Positions 8,911 through 18,427 are shown, counted from the first letter of the stretch. The stretch is 64,000 bases of DNA from Selenomonas ruminantium subsp. lactilytica TAM6421 (GCF_000284095.1 NC_017068.1:620001-684000); one strand, 5' to 3'. Notes: generated by a model from the letters alone, not told the origin. A program made the numbers and translations.

Positions 8911-9810
8911 ATGGTAGATCAGGCAGCAAGACTGCGTCAATTAGTGGACAAAAGCGAATACGAAGTGCAGCCCGCCGCCCCTGCCAGCCAGCTTTCTCTT
9001 TCCGCCATGGGGCCAAGGGTGATTGCAATCACCAGCGGCAAGGGCGGCGTGGGAAAGACAAATATTGCTGTGAATCTGGCTATTGCCTTGGGACAGGCCG
9101 GTCAGAGAGTACTGGTTATCGATGCTGACCTGGGCATGGCTAACGTGGATGTGGTGCTGGGCAGCATGTCGAAGAAACATTTACTGAACCTGCTGGAACG
9201 GGATACGGAATTGAAGGATGTCATGATGCATGGCCCTTATGGCGTAACCTACATCTCCGGCGGTTCCGGGATTGAAAAGGCAGCGGATTTCACCTACGAA
9301 GAACGGCAGCGGCTGATGCAGAAGCTGACAGCCTGCGGCCAGATGGCGGATATCATTCTGATTGATACCGGTGCCGGTTTGGGCAAGAACGTCATGGATT
9401 TCATCCTGGCGGCTGATGAGGTGCTCCTGGTTACAACGCCAGAGCCCACGGCCCTCACTGATGCTTATGCTGTGCTGAAAGCTTACAGCATGTATGCTGC
9501 CCATAAAAACATAAAATTGTTGGTAAATCGGGTATATGATGAGGCAGAAAGCCGGGAAGTGGTGATTAAGCTGCAGCATACCTCCAAGCGTTTTTTGAAT
9601 ATGGATATCGATTGTCTGGGCTATGTCTTTGAAGACAGCGCAGTCATGAAGGCTGTGCGTCAGCAGCAGCCATTTTTGGCAGCACAGCCCCATTCAGTGG
9701 CTTCCCGCTGCATCCAGGGATTAGTGAACAGTATCCTGTATGGCAGCAAAATGACGGTTAAGCGCGGTTGGAAAGGATTTTTGCGGCAAATATTTAATTT
9801 TGCGCATTAA
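8911..9810 (+). CDS. flhG: FlhG (YlxH), MinD-like ATPase controlling flagellar number
   Basis: A ParA/MinD-family ATPase that regulates FlhF and C-ring assembly. The deviant Walker A motif GKGGVGKT lies near residues 43-50, with DADLGMANVDVVLG after it and DTGAGLG as the Walker B region. An N-terminal segment (about 1-30, with QAARLRQLV) corresponds to the activator helix that stimulates the FlhF GTPase. The C-terminus is basic and amphipathic (KRGWKGFLRQIFNF), suitable for membrane association. It follows flhF with one intervening base. Confidence 0.95.
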   Translation: MVDQAARLRQLVDKSEYEVQPAAPASQLSLSAMGPRVIAITSGKGGVGKTNIAVNLAIALGQAGQRVLVIDADLGMANVDVVLGSMSKKHLLNLLERDTELKDVMMHGPYGVTYISGGSGIEKAADFTYEERQRLMQKLTACGQMADIILIDTGAGLGKNVMDFILAADEVLLVTTPEPTALTDAYAVLKAYSMYAAHKNIKLLVNRVYDEAESREVVIKLQHTSKRFLNMDIDCLGYVFEDSAVMKAVRQQQPFLAAQPHSVASRCIQGLVNSILYGSKMTVKRGWKGFLRQIFNFAH

Positions 9811-9828
9811 ACATGGAGGAACTTGATT

Positions 9829-10512
9829 ATGGCAGGCGAATTAGTAAAGGCAAAAGAATACTTAAAAATTGGCCAACGGGTCGAGTTCTATGTAGAAGCG
9901 GACGAAGCCCGGTATACAAGCCGTATTGAGGATATAACCGAGGATTCTCTGGAAGTGGCCATGCCCATGACCAGGCAGGGGGTGCCGGTCATTCCCCGAA
10001 TGGGAGAAAAGCTCTATGGCGTAGCCGTGGGCAACCAGTGCCGTTTCCGCTTCTTTGCGGAATTCAAGGGTATGGGCAGGAAGGATGACCGCATTCCTAT
10101 TTGGTATATTGCCATGCCAAAGAAGATGGAACGCTTCCAGAACCGCGAGTTTGTGCGCATCAAGGTCAATATGATGGTGAAAGTACGTCTGGTGGATGAG
10201 GATGGAATCATCCATGGCAGTGAATTGGTGCCAGTGGTGGATTTGAGTGGCAGCGGCATCTGTCTGTCATTTGCTCATGAGGTACCCGTACCTTCCAAGA
10301 TGGGACTGGAGCTGAATGGCATTCCCGGTGCTGGCCATATCGATGTCATGTGCCGGGTAGTCCGCTGTGAATCAGTGGAGCGTAGCGATGAGTCTATCGT
10401 CTACCATGTGGGGGCAGCGTTCCAACATCTGCCCCGGGCTATCGTCAATCAGATTGTCCGCTACTTGTTTTCGGTGCAGCGGTCCAATATTGCGAAGGGT
10501 TTGAAAGAATAA
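9829..10512 (+). CDS. YcgR-like flagellar brake protein with PilZ domain
   Basis: A two-domain c-di-GMP effector. The N-terminal half resembles the YcgR flagellar-brake domain (YcgR_2 type). The C-terminal PilZ domain has both binding motifs: RxxxR as REFVR (about residues 106-110) and DxSxxG as DLSGSG (about 138-143). It probably slows or reorients the motor when c-di-GMP rises, consistent with its place between flhG and cheB. A TTG at 9823 is in frame, but GGAGGA at 9815-9820 fits the ATG at 9829. Similar genes at this position are seen in other Firmicute fla/che operons. Confidence 0.88.
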   Translation: MAGELVKAKEYLKIGQRVEFYVEADEARYTSRIEDITEDSLEVAMPMTRQGVPVIPRMGEKLYGVAVGNQCRFRFFAEFKGMGRKDDRIPIWYIAMPKKMERFQNREFVRIKVNMMVKVRLVDEDGIIHGSELVPVVDLSGSGICLSFAHEVPVPSKMGLELNGIPGAGHIDVMCRVVRCESVERSDESIVYHVGAAFQHLPRAIVNQIVRYLFSVQRSNIAKGLKE

Positions 10513-10563
10513 GTTTAAATATTCAGATGTAGGGAAAGCCGGATAGTAAAAGAGGTGAGCGGG

Positions 10564-11796
10564 ATGATACGTGTCTTGATCGCTGATGATTCTGCATTCA
10601 TGCGCAAGATCTTGACGGATTTTTTCAATAAACAGCCGGATTTTGAGGTGGCAGGTACGGCGATAAATGGCAAGGAAGCTATCAACAAGGTGTTGAAGCT
10701 CAGCCCGGACCTGGTGACCATGGACGTGAATATGCCGGTCATGGATGGTCTGAATTCTTTGGCTGTTATCATGGAGAAACAGCCCACTCCTGTGGTGATG
10801 CTCAGCAGCCTTACCCAGCAGGGGACAGAGGCTACCGTGAGAGCGCTGAGCCTTGGGGCGGTGGATTTCATCAGCAAAGCTGGCGGCAGTATCTCAAAAC
10901 TGGATGCCATCGAAGACGAGCTGTTGGAAAAATGCCGGAATGCTGCCAAGGCCAGGGTGCGCAGGATGGCGTATACCCCGCAGACGAAACTAGCTTCCCT
11001 GAGTCCGCCAACATCACCGGCGCCGCCTGTGATGAAACGGGTAGAGATGCCTCAGCGGCAAGGACTGAAACTAGGGGGGATCGCCTCCACGCCACCGTCG
11101 CAAAATTCAGGCAGTCTCTTTGGCGTAAAGCGGACGAATCCCATTATCCTGCAGGCCCGGGGCAAACCACAGCCACCTGCAGCCAATAAGGTAACCCCTG
11201 TGACCATGGGCAGTGTTGGCAATGGTGCCAAGAAGCTGGTTGCCATTGGCACATCGACCGGCGGCCCTCAGGCATTGCAGCAGGTGATAACCCGCCTGCC
11301 CGGGAATCTGCCCTGCGGGGTGGTAGTAGTGCAGCATATGCCAGCGGGCTTTACCAAGGCACTGGCTGACCGGCTGGATACCATATCCCAGGTTTCGGTG
11401 AAGGAAGCAGAGGATGGGGAAGTGATAAAGCCGGGCTGGGTGTATATAGCACCCGGCAGCCATCATCTGCGGGTGCGGGAAGAAGGCAGCAGCCGCAAGA
11501 TTGTTTTGAGTCAGGATCCTCCGGTGGGCAACCATCGGCCTGCGGTGAATGTGATGTATGATTCCGTGGCACCGATTGGCAGGAATCTTGTGGCTGTCAT
11601 CATGACCGGCATGGGATGTGACGGCTGCGAAGGGATGAAGAAGGTCAAGGCAGCGGGCGGCTATAGTATAGCCCAGGATGAACCGACATGTGTGGTCTAC
11701 GGTATGCCTAAGGCCGTGGTGGATGCAGGGCTGGCCGATGAGATAAAGCCAGTGGAAAGCATAGCCCAGGCAATCGTCGAGGCTGTAAAGAGATAA
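10564..11796 (+). CDS. cheB: CheB, chemoreceptor methylesterase/deamidase
   Basis: CheB removes methyl groups from chemoreceptor glutamates when phosphorylated by CheA. The 410-residue protein has an N-terminal receiver (D8-D9, phosphoacceptor D54 in VTMDVNMPVMDG), a roughly 75-residue proline-rich linker that is longer than in Escherichia coli, and the methylesterase domain with catalytic serine in IGTSTGGPQAL, histidine in QHMPAGFT and aspartate in GMGCDGCEGM. An in-frame GTG at 10555 is possible; the ATG at 10564 is better spaced from AGAGG. Confidence 0.95.
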   Translation: MIRVLIADDSAFMRKILTDFFNKQPDFEVAGTAINGKEAINKVLKLSPDLVTMDVNMPVMDGLNSLAVIMEKQPTPVVMLSSLTQQGTEATVRALSLGAVDFISKAGGSISKLDAIEDELLEKCRNAAKARVRRMAYTPQTKLASLSPPTSPAPPVMKRVEMPQRQGLKLGGIASTPPSQNSGSLFGVKRTNPIILQARGKPQPPAANKVTPVTMGSVGNGAKKLVAIGTSTGGPQALQQVITRLPGNLPCGVVVVQHMPAGFTKALADRLDTISQVSVKEAEDGEVIKPGWVYIAPGSHHLRVREEGSSRKIVLSQDPPVGNHRPAVNVMYDSVAPIGRNLVAVIMTGMGCDGCEGMKKVKAAGGYSIAQDEPTCVVYGMPKAVVDAGLADEIKPVESIAQAIVEAVKR

Positions 11797-11817
11797 AAGG
11801 ATATAGGGGGAATACAA

Positions 11818-13917
11818 ATGGATACCAATCAGTATATGGATATGTTTTTGGATGAATCTCATGAGCATTTGCAGTCCTTGAACGAAGGCCTTTTGAGCTT
11901 GGAAGAGAATCCCGAAGACATCTCAGTGGTGAATGATATTTTCCGCAATGCACATACACTGAAGGGTATGTCAGCAACCATGGGATACAATAAGATTGCT
12001 GAACTGACCCATGAAATGGAAGATGTTCTGGACCTGATCCGCAAGGAACAGCTGAAACTTGATGAAGATATTATCGATACCTTGTTTAAATGTCTGGACT
12101 CTCTGGAACAGATGATTGACAGTGTGGCTGGCGGTGATTCAGAAGATGTGGTGGATGTCAGCGATCTGGTGACGAAGCTGAGTTCCATCTCCAAGGGCGA
12201 GCCAGCTCCGGCTGCCGCTCCCGCTGCTCCAGCAGGAGCAGCGGAAGCGGCAGCACCAGCACCAGCACCAACTGCTGCGTCCAGCATACCGCTTACCGAT
12301 ACGGATGTCAGCATGCTGCGCCAGGCAAAAGAAGGCGGCATGATCGGCGTACATATTCAGGTAACCTTGTCCGAGACATGCCTGCTGAAATCGGCCCGTT
12401 CCTATATGGTTATGAATGCTCTGGATGAACTGGGGGATGTCATTAAATCCATTCCGCCTGCTGAGGATCTGGAACAGGAAAAATTCGAGCACAGCTTTGA
12501 TGTACTGATGGTAACCGGCGCGGATAAGAAGGCCGTGGAAGATGCCCTGAGTACCATTTCCGAAATTGAAAAGATCGTGGTGGAGACTGTGGATCCGGAT
12601 AAGCCGGCAGAAGCAGCACCGGCTCCAGCCGCTGCTCCGGCACCTGCCGCACCACCAGTAGCGGCGCCAGCACCGGCAGCCCCCGCTGCGCCGAAACCGG
12701 CAACACCGAAGCCTGCGGCACCGAAACCGGCCGCCAAGCCTGCAGCAGCTGCTGCCAAGAAAGGCCATCAGAGCCAGTCGGTACGCGTGGATATCGATAA
12801 GCTCGATACTTTGATGAACCTTATGGGCGAGCTGGTTATCAATAAGGTTCGCCTGGAGCAGATAGGGCAGGCCCATCGTCTGGGTGAATTGACCGAGACT
12901 TTGGAACAGATGGACCGGGTAACTACCGACCTGCAGAACATCGTCATGAAGGTCCGCATGGTGCCGGTAAGCGCAGTCTTCAACCGCTTCCCGCGCATGG
13001 TGCGTGACGTATCCAAGGAACTGAACAAAGAGATCAACCTGACCATCGAAGGTGAGGAGACAGAACTTGACCGCACCGTTATCGATGAGATCGGCGATCC
13101 CATCATGCATCTGCTGCGCAACTCCCTCGACCATGGTGTTGAGCATCCCGATGAACGTGAAGCCAAAGGCAAGCCGCGTACTGGTGAGGTTGGCCTGATT
13201 GCCCGTCATGAAGGCAATAACGTGGTCATCATGGTTACCGACGATGGCAAGGGCATCGATGCCAACAAGATTCGCAAAAAAGCTGTGGAAAAAGGCATGA
13301 TCTCTCAGGAAGACGCGGATAAGCTGGATGATGCCGATGCTGTACGCCTGATTTTCCTGCCTGGTTTCTCCACTGCCGAGCAGATCACCGATATCTCCGG
13401 TCGCGGTGTAGGCATGGACGTAGTGCGCAGTAAGATTGAATCCCTGTCCGGTCATGTGGACGTGGAGACCAAGATTGATGAAGGCTCTGTCTTTAAGATC
13501 AAACTGCCGTTGACGCTGGCCATCATTCAGGCCATGCTGGTCAAGGTACAGGAAGAGATCTACGCGATTCCGCTGGGCTCCATCGACAGTACCATCAACA
13601 TCCAGCCCACGGATATCAAGACCGTACGCAACCGGGAAGTCATCGTCCTGCGCGGCGAGATCATTCCCATCATCCGCATGGAAGAAACCCTGCAGATTCC
13701 TCATGTGAAGGATTCGGACGAGATTTTCGTCGTAGTTGTACATGCCGGCGAAGCCAAAGCTGGTATCGTAGTGGACAACCTGATCGGTCAGCAGGAAATC
13801 GTTATCAAGACTCTGGGCAACCTCTTCACTGGCCTGAAGATGTTCTCCGGTGCTACGGTCCTGGGCGATGGCCGTGTGGCTCTGATTCTCGATGTGGCTA
13901 CGATGATGCAGCAGTAA
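11818..13917 (+). CDS. cheA: CheA, chemotaxis histidine kinase
   Basis: The 699-residue kinase phosphorylates CheY and CheB in response to receptor arrays. Domain order: P1 HPt with phosphorylated H46 (NDIFRNAHTLKG), an Ala/Pro linker, P2 CheY/CheB-docking domain (about 165-255), a second Ala/Pro/Lys linker (about 262-318), P3 dimerisation helices (LDTLMNLMGELVINK), P4 ATPase with HLLRNSLDHGVEHP (N box), VTDDGKGID (G1) and GRGVGMDVV (G2), and P5 CheW-like domain. Two long low-complexity linkers are the only unusual trait. The ATG follows AGGGGGA. Confidence 0.97.
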   Translation: MDTNQYMDMFLDESHEHLQSLNEGLLSLEENPEDISVVNDIFRNAHTLKGMSATMGYNKIAELTHEMEDVLDLIRKEQLKLDEDIIDTLFKCLDSLEQMIDSVAGGDSEDVVDVSDLVTKLSSISKGEPAPAAAPAAPAGAAEAAAPAPAPTAASSIPLTDTDVSMLRQAKEGGMIGVHIQVTLSETCLLKSARSYMVMNALDELGDVIKSIPPAEDLEQEKFEHSFDVLMVTGADKKAVEDALSTISEIEKIVVETVDPDKPAEAAPAPAAAPAPAAPPVAAPAPAAPAAPKPATPKPAAPKPAAKPAAAAAKKGHQSQSVRVDIDKLDTLMNLMGELVINKVRLEQIGQAHRLGELTETLEQMDRVTTDLQNIVMKVRMVPVSAVFNRFPRMVRDVSKELNKEINLTIEGEETELDRTVIDEIGDPIMHLLRNSLDHGVEHPDEREAKGKPRTGEVGLIARHEGNNVVIMVTDDGKGIDANKIRKKAVEKGMISQEDADKLDDADAVRLIFLPGFSTAEQITDISGRGVGMDVVRSKIESLSGHVDVETKIDEGSVFKIKLPLTLAIIQAMLVKVQEEIYAIPLGSIDSTINIQPTDIKTVRNREVIVLRGEIIPIIRMEETLQIPHVKDSDEIFVVVVHAGEAKAGIVVDNLIGQQEIVIKTLGNLFTGLKMFSGATVLGDGRVALILDVATMMQQ

Positions 13918-13930
13918 GGAGGCAGCAACC

Positions 13931-14392
13931 ATGGCAAACGAAGAAAACAAACAGAATGATGAAGTGCAGGTCGTGGCGTTCAAGCTTCGCGACGAGGAAT
14001 ACGGCGTCAGCATCCTGAATGTACAGGAAATCCGCAATATGACGGATATTACCCGGGTTCCCTTTGCTGCAGATTTCATCAAGGGAGTCATCAACCTTCG
14101 CGGCTCGGTACTGCCGGTTATCGACCTGAAGAAAAGACTGGGGCTGGCGGAAACTCCCTATACGGAAAATACCCGCATTGTTACCGTGACAATCGATGAG
14201 CTCCATGTAGGGATGCTCGTGGATGCGGTGACGGAAGTCCTGACCATTGGCAGCAAGACGGTGGATACCAAGAAAGCGACCAATGACCGCAGCGGCTCCC
14301 GTTTCCTCAATGGTATTGGCAACGTGGATGGCAGACTCATCATCATGCTCAATTTGGAAGAGATCATTGGTGCAACTGGCGATGGCAAATAA
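13931..14392 (+). CDS. cheW: CheW, chemoreceptor coupling protein
   Basis: A 153-residue adaptor that joins receptors to CheA. The whole protein is one CheW (SH3-like) domain, with VVAFKLRDEEYGVSILNVQEI near the start, the conserved FIKGVINLRGSVLPVIDL (about residues 54-72) and GMLVDAVTEVL. It starts 13 bp after cheA with an AAGGAGG site, and cheC follows. Confidence 0.96.
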   Translation: MANEENKQNDEVQVVAFKLRDEEYGVSILNVQEIRNMTDITRVPFAADFIKGVINLRGSVLPVIDLKKRLGLAETPYTENTRIVTVTIDELHVGMLVDAVTEVLTIGSKTVDTKKATNDRSGSRFLNGIGNVDGRLIIMLNLEEIIGATGDGK

Positions 14393-14413
14393 TCGAAAAA
14401 CGAGGTGTCGACT

Positions 14414-15028
14414 ATGACCGAAGAATTAAACCTTTCCGCCAATCAGCTGGATGCTTTGCGTGAGATTGGTAATGTTGGTGCTGGGAACTCGGCAACAGCC
14501 CTGTCCCAGGTCATCAACAGGAGAATTGATATGAACGTGCCCAAGGTGGCACTGGTACCCCTGGAAGTAGTGCCGGATCTGGTGGGCGGCCCCGATGCTG
14601 TAGTCGTAGGTATTTTCCTGCGCGTTTATGGCAAGGCCCCCAGCAACATCCTGTTCCTGCTGCCGCAGAAATCCGCCTTCTATCTGGTGGATACCCTGAT
14701 GGGCAAACCCCATGGACAGACGAACAGCCTGGACTTCATGGATGAATCGGCCCTGATGGAAATCGGCAATATCTTGTCTGGTGCATACTTGAATGCATTC
14801 TTCACTTTTACGAAGATTACCATGCTGCCTTCCATTCCTGCCTTGGCAATGGATATGGCAGGGGCCCTGCTGAATGTCGTACTGGCACAGCTGGGACAGA
14901 TGGGGGATCAGGCGCTGGTTATCGAAACAGAATTCCTGTCGGAAGATGATGGCATCAATGGCCAGTTCTTCCTGGTACCTGACCCAGGTTCGTTGGAGAC
15001 GATTATAAAAGCTGTAGGAGTTGAGTGA
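14414..15028 (+). CDS. cheC: CheC, CheY-P phosphatase
   Basis: A 204-residue CheC/FliY-family phosphatase that dephosphorylates CheY-P and partners with CheD in adaptation. Both active-site helices are intact: LREIGNVGAGNSATALS near the N-terminus and DESALMEIGNILSGAYLNAF in the middle, each with the E and N residues the family needs. GTG at 14405 is in frame, but the GAGGTG at 14403-14408 is better placed for the ATG at 14414. One base separates its stop from the cheD start. Confidence 0.95.
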   Translation: MTEELNLSANQLDALREIGNVGAGNSATALSQVINRRIDMNVPKVALVPLEVVPDLVGGPDAVVVGIFLRVYGKAPSNILFLLPQKSAFYLVDTLMGKPHGQTNSLDFMDESALMEIGNILSGAYLNAFFTFTKITMLPSIPALAMDMAGALLNVVLAQLGQMGDQALVIETEFLSEDDGINGQFFLVPDPGSLETIIKAVGVE

Positions 15029-15029
15029 T

Positions 15030-15515
15030 ATGGCAGATCTTATCAGAGTCGGGATGGCCGACTATAAAGTTGGTTCTGCTCCGTCAACCATCATCAGCTA
15101 TGGTCTTGGATCCTGCATCGGGATTTCCCTGTATGACCCCCAGACGAAAGTCGGCGGGCTTTTGCATATCATGCTTCCCGATAGCACGCAGGCCCGTCCC
15201 ACGGACAATCCGGCAAAATTTGCGGATACAGGATTACCGCTGATGCTCAAGGATGTGTTAGCTCTGGGCGCTTCCAAAACGCGCCTGGTGGCTAAGATCG
15301 CCGGCGGAGCGCAGATGTTCGCCTTCCAGAATGCTACCGATATCATGCGTGTCGGCAGCCGCAATGCGGAGGCAGCCAAGAAGATTTTGAAATCCCAGGG
15401 CATAAAGATAATAGCCGAAGATACTGGCGGCACCTATGGCCGCACGGTATCCATTGATTTGAATTCTGGTGTGTATAAGGTTAAGACCATCGATAAAGGC
15501 GAAAAAGAGATTTAA
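15030..15515 (+). CDS. cheD: CheD, chemoreceptor glutamine deamidase
   Basis: CheD deamidates receptor glutamines and is bound by CheC. The 161-residue protein has the catalytic cysteine in GLGSCIGISLYDP (about residue 31) and histidine in GGLLHIMLPDS (about residue 48), followed by KIAGGAQMF, all family hallmarks. The ATG at 15030 is 9 bp after TAGGAG; an in-frame TTG at 15021 overlaps cheC and is less likely. Confidence 0.95.
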   Translation: MADLIRVGMADYKVGSAPSTIISYGLGSCIGISLYDPQTKVGGLLHIMLPDSTQARPTDNPAKFADTGLPLMLKDVLALGASKTRLVAKIAGGAQMFAFQNATDIMRVGSRNAEAAKKILKSQGIKIIAEDTGGTYGRTVSIDLNSGVYKVKTIDKGEKEI

Positions 15516-15546
15516 TTATCAGATTAGATTTGCAGGTGAAAAGATT

Positions 15547-15918
15547 TTGGCTAAATTATATTTGGCAGCAGTGTTCGCTTTTATCGCCGCCGTGGTGATA
15601 GTAATTACAGGACTATCAAGCGAGGCGCGGTTTAGTACAGTGGTCATTCGCAGTTTGATTGGTTTTGTCAGCGCAGGCTTGATTGTCTACATTGTGCTGA
15701 GAGTCCTTGCCGCTAGGGACATCATCGACTTTGATGATTTCATTGAAGCAAAGGATGAAGAGGCTCTGGCGGAATTGGAGGGCGAGGCTTCACCAGCGGA
15801 AGAATCTGGCGAAGAACAGCCAGTGGCGGACGAAGCGGAGACAGGAGCAACAGAACAACCCGTGCAGTTTGAACCTCTTTCCAGTGAGGATCTTACGCGC
15901 ATGGAAACACCTGAGTGA
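15547..15918 (+). CDS. Small two-helix membrane protein of the che operon, function unknown
   Basis: A 123-residue protein starting at a TTG that is 7 bp downstream of AGGTGA (15534-15539). An earlier in-frame start would overlap cheD and is unlikely. Two transmembrane helices (about 4-22 and 34-55) are followed by an acidic tail rich in Glu, Ala and Pro (DEEALAELEGEASPAEES). I do not recognise a family. The position between cheD and sigD suggests a role in motility or its regulation, but this is inference from context only. Confidence 0.75.
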   Translation: MAKLYLAAVFAFIAAVVIVITGLSSEARFSTVVIRSLIGFVSAGLIVYIVLRVLAARDIIDFDDFIEAKDEEALAELEGEASPAEESGEEQPVADEAETGATEQPVQFEPLSSEDLTRMETPE

Positions 15919-15959
15919 TCAGGTCTTAGGATTTGATGTTGAAGGGAGGAGGGCGTTAG

Positions 15960-16727
15960 GTGGAATCGTTAGAAATGGTAAATGAAACACCCGCCATTGA
16001 TGTCGCTTCCCTGTGGCATGATTATTTGGAAAACAAGACTGTGGAGCTGCGCAACCAGCTGGCCGAGTACTATCTGCCTCTGGTCAAGCTGGTTGCCGGG
16101 CGGCTCGCCATCAGCCTGCCGTCCCATGTGGATCGGGATGATCTGCTTTCCAGCGGGTTTTTTGGTCTGCTGGATGCGATCGATCGTTATGATATCGAAC
16201 GTAAGAACAAGTTTGAGACTTACGCAGGCATCCGCATCCGGGGAGCTATGCTGGATCATCTGCGGGCAAAAGACTGGCTTCCGGTGGCCATCAGGCAGCG
16301 TATCAGGCGATATGAACAGGCCGTATATGAATTGGAGAATCGGTTGGGCAGGCCTGCCACCGATGAGGAACTGGCCAGCGAGCTTTCCCTGTCGGTGAGA
16401 GAACTCATAGCTTTAGAGGGACAGATCAGTGTGGCTACTGTCATCCCCCTGGATGATTATTTGCGGGCAGATTCTCCCCTTACAGGAGATCCGGGACCTT
16501 CTGACCGCATGGAGAAGGAAGAACTAAGGCAGACCTTGTCGGCAGCGATTGAACGGCTGCCGGAAAAAGAGAAAAAAGTAGTAGCATTATACTACTACGA
16601 AGAACTGACTTTGAAAGAAATCAGCTTAATCCTTAATTTATCCGAGGCGAGAATTTCCCAGCTGCATACGAAGGCGATTTTCCGTATGCGCGGCTACCTG
16701 GCCCGGATGAAGGCAAGCTTGGTATAA
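15960..16727 (+). CDS. sigD: SigD (FliA/WhiG family), flagellar sigma factor
   Basis: A 255-residue sigma-28-type factor that directs late flagellar and chemotaxis transcription. Region 2 (VKLVAGRLAISLPSHVDRDD, then YAGIRIRGAMLDHLRAKDW) and region 4 (LPEKEKKVVALYYYEELTLK and LSEARISQLHTKA) are clear, with region 3 between. The GTG start has AGGGAGG 10 bp upstream; an ATG at 15975 is an alternative. The position at the end of the che genes matches sigD in Bacillus and Clostridium. Confidence 0.95.
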   Translation: MESLEMVNETPAIDVASLWHDYLENKTVELRNQLAEYYLPLVKLVAGRLAISLPSHVDRDDLLSSGFFGLLDAIDRYDIERKNKFETYAGIRIRGAMLDHLRAKDWLPVAIRQRIRRYEQAVYELENRLGRPATDEELASELSLSVRELIALEGQISVATVIPLDDYLRADSPLTGDPGPSDRMEKEELRQTLSAAIERLPEKEKKVVALYYYEELTLKEISLILNLSEARISQLHTKAIFRMRGYLARMKASLV

Positions 16728-16749
16728 ATTAGCCTAAGGGGGACGCATC

Positions 16750-18426
16750 ATGGATGACCAGGTATTACGCCCAGCAGTTGGCGGTCCAGACGCAGGTTAT
16801 CTGCTCGAATTCCTTCAGGATGGCGTTTTCGTAACGATATATCCCAGTGATGGCGCGGAAATGCTTTTTGAATTGTCTGATGTACGGCAAAGTCTGCAGG
16901 AAAATGGTGTCATTGATTACGATATCATTGAACTTTCCAAAATCATTCGGGAAGCGGCAGGCCAGCCAAGAAAGATCGCCGATGAATATGTGGAAGTAAT
17001 GGAAGAAGAAAATGAAATATTATCTGCAGAAGAGAAAAAGGCTGCAGAACAGGAGGAAATTGACGAGAGCGAGCAGGCAGGTCTCATCATCGATGTGAGC
17101 CGTGACCAGATGATTGCCACAGTACGCTATGATACTACCAAGGGATCCGGTCTGCCTTCGGCTGCAGAGGTAAAGGAAGCTTTGTCGGAGAAGGGTGTCG
17201 TTTTTGGCATTAACGAGGAAGCTATCGAAAAAGGCGTTAAGAGCCTTACACCTTTTGTGGCTGCTGAGGGCAAGCAGGTACAGCACGGGGATAATGCCCG
17301 GATTGAGCGGAAATTTGATCTTTCCAATAAGAACAAACCGAAGATAGATGAGTATAACCGAGCCAACTACAAGGATATGGGACTCTTTGTACTGGCTAAG
17401 AAGGGGGATCTTCTGGCTGTGCGGATTCCACAGACAGAAGGTGTTCCGGGAAAGAACATCTTCGGAATTGATGTGCCAGCCCGTACAGGACGGCCGATTC
17501 CCATACCTCAGGGGAAAAATACTGAGGTGCGTAATGAAAATGAACTCTATGCTACCATGAGTGGTCAGATCGTGGACAATCCACGCAGGATTGATATTGA
17601 TCCGCATCTGGAAATCCGCTCCAGTGTTGGCGCTGGGACGGGGAATATCGATTTTGTCGGCGGTGTATCCATCAAGGGCAACGTTGAGGCAGGCTTTATA
17701 GTCAAGGCTACCGGTGATATCGAAATTGGCGGCATGGTAAATGGTGCGGATGTATCTGGCCGCAATATCCTCATCAAGGGGGGGATTGTCGGACAGAACC
17801 GTGGCTTGGTAAAGGCCACTGAGGATGTGCGGGCACTCTTTGCCGAAAATGCCAACATAGAAGCTGGCCGTGATGTGGTGATTACGGATACGATCCTTCA
17901 TTCCAATGTGCGGGCCGGCAAATGCATTTACGTGGAAGAGCGCAAGGGCATCATCACTGGTGGCAGCGTAGCAGCCAGCGAAGAAATTCGCTGCAAGCTG
18001 GTGGGTAATCCTGCTGCTGTGGTGACAAGGCTGTCCGTTGGTGTTGACCCCACGGTACAACAGAAATATACGGATCTCTGCAAAGAGTGCAAAGCAGATC
18101 GGGCCCGTTTGAAACAGATAACCCAGATGCTGAATACCTTGGGCAAGATCGATGTCAGCCGTCTGCCGCAGCAGCGCATCGATCAGATCAATGCCCTGAC
18201 CCGGTCGCAATTCCCTCTGGCCGGCAAGATCAAGCGGGCGGAGAAAGAGATCATAGAATTGGAAGAGGCTATGGGGCGCATGAGTGATGGCAAGATAAGG
18301 GTTACGGATACGATATATCCCGGCGTCCGCATCAGCATCAATTCCATCATGATGAATGTACAAAGCACCATCCGCCGTTGCCTGTTGACGGTGAAAGATG
18401 ATCGCATCAATATTGGTACTTATTAG
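16750..18426 (+). CDS. FapA/DUF342 family protein
   Basis: A 558-residue protein of the FapA family (formerly DUF342), often called flagellar assembly protein A. The N-terminal part is acidic (EVMEEENEILSAEEKK). The central domain has the repetitive beta-helix-like stretch (IDFVGGVSIKGNVEAG, IEIGGMVNGADVSGRN, ILIKGGIVGQNRG) similar to polymer-forming proteins. The C-terminal part is a coiled coil (QQKYTDLCKECKADRARLK). In other bacteria FapA affects polar localisation of flagellar regulators; its role here is inferred from position after sigD. Confidence 0.85.
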   Translation: MDDQVLRPAVGGPDAGYLLEFLQDGVFVTIYPSDGAEMLFELSDVRQSLQENGVIDYDIIELSKIIREAAGQPRKIADEYVEVMEEENEILSAEEKKAAEQEEIDESEQAGLIIDVSRDQMIATVRYDTTKGSGLPSAAEVKEALSEKGVVFGINEEAIEKGVKSLTPFVAAEGKQVQHGDNARIERKFDLSNKNKPKIDEYNRANYKDMGLFVLAKKGDLLAVRIPQTEGVPGKNIFGIDVPARTGRPIPIPQGKNTEVRNENELYATMSGQIVDNPRRIDIDPHLEIRSSVGAGTGNIDFVGGVSIKGNVEAGFIVKATGDIEIGGMVNGADVSGRNILIKGGIVGQNRGLVKATEDVRALFAENANIEAGRDVVITDTILHSNVRAGKCIYVEERKGIITGGSVAASEEIRCKLVGNPAAVVTRLSVGVDPTVQQKYTDLCKECKADRARLKQITQMLNTLGKIDVSRLPQQRIDQINALTRSQFPLAGKIKRAEKEIIELEEAMGRMSDGKIRVTDTIYPGVRISINSIMMNVQSTIRRCLLTVKDDRINIGTY

Positions 18427-18427
18427 C

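Noticed and set aside
12230-12760. Repeat array in the Ala/Pro-rich parts of cheA
   Set aside because: The repetition reflects low-complexity protein linkers in frame, not a DNA repeat element or CRISPR.
12139-14094. A 651-codon open frame on the minus strand across cheA
   Set aside because: It is antisense to a clear, full-length cheA with all kinase motifs; the composition is that of a shadow frame and it has no family motif.
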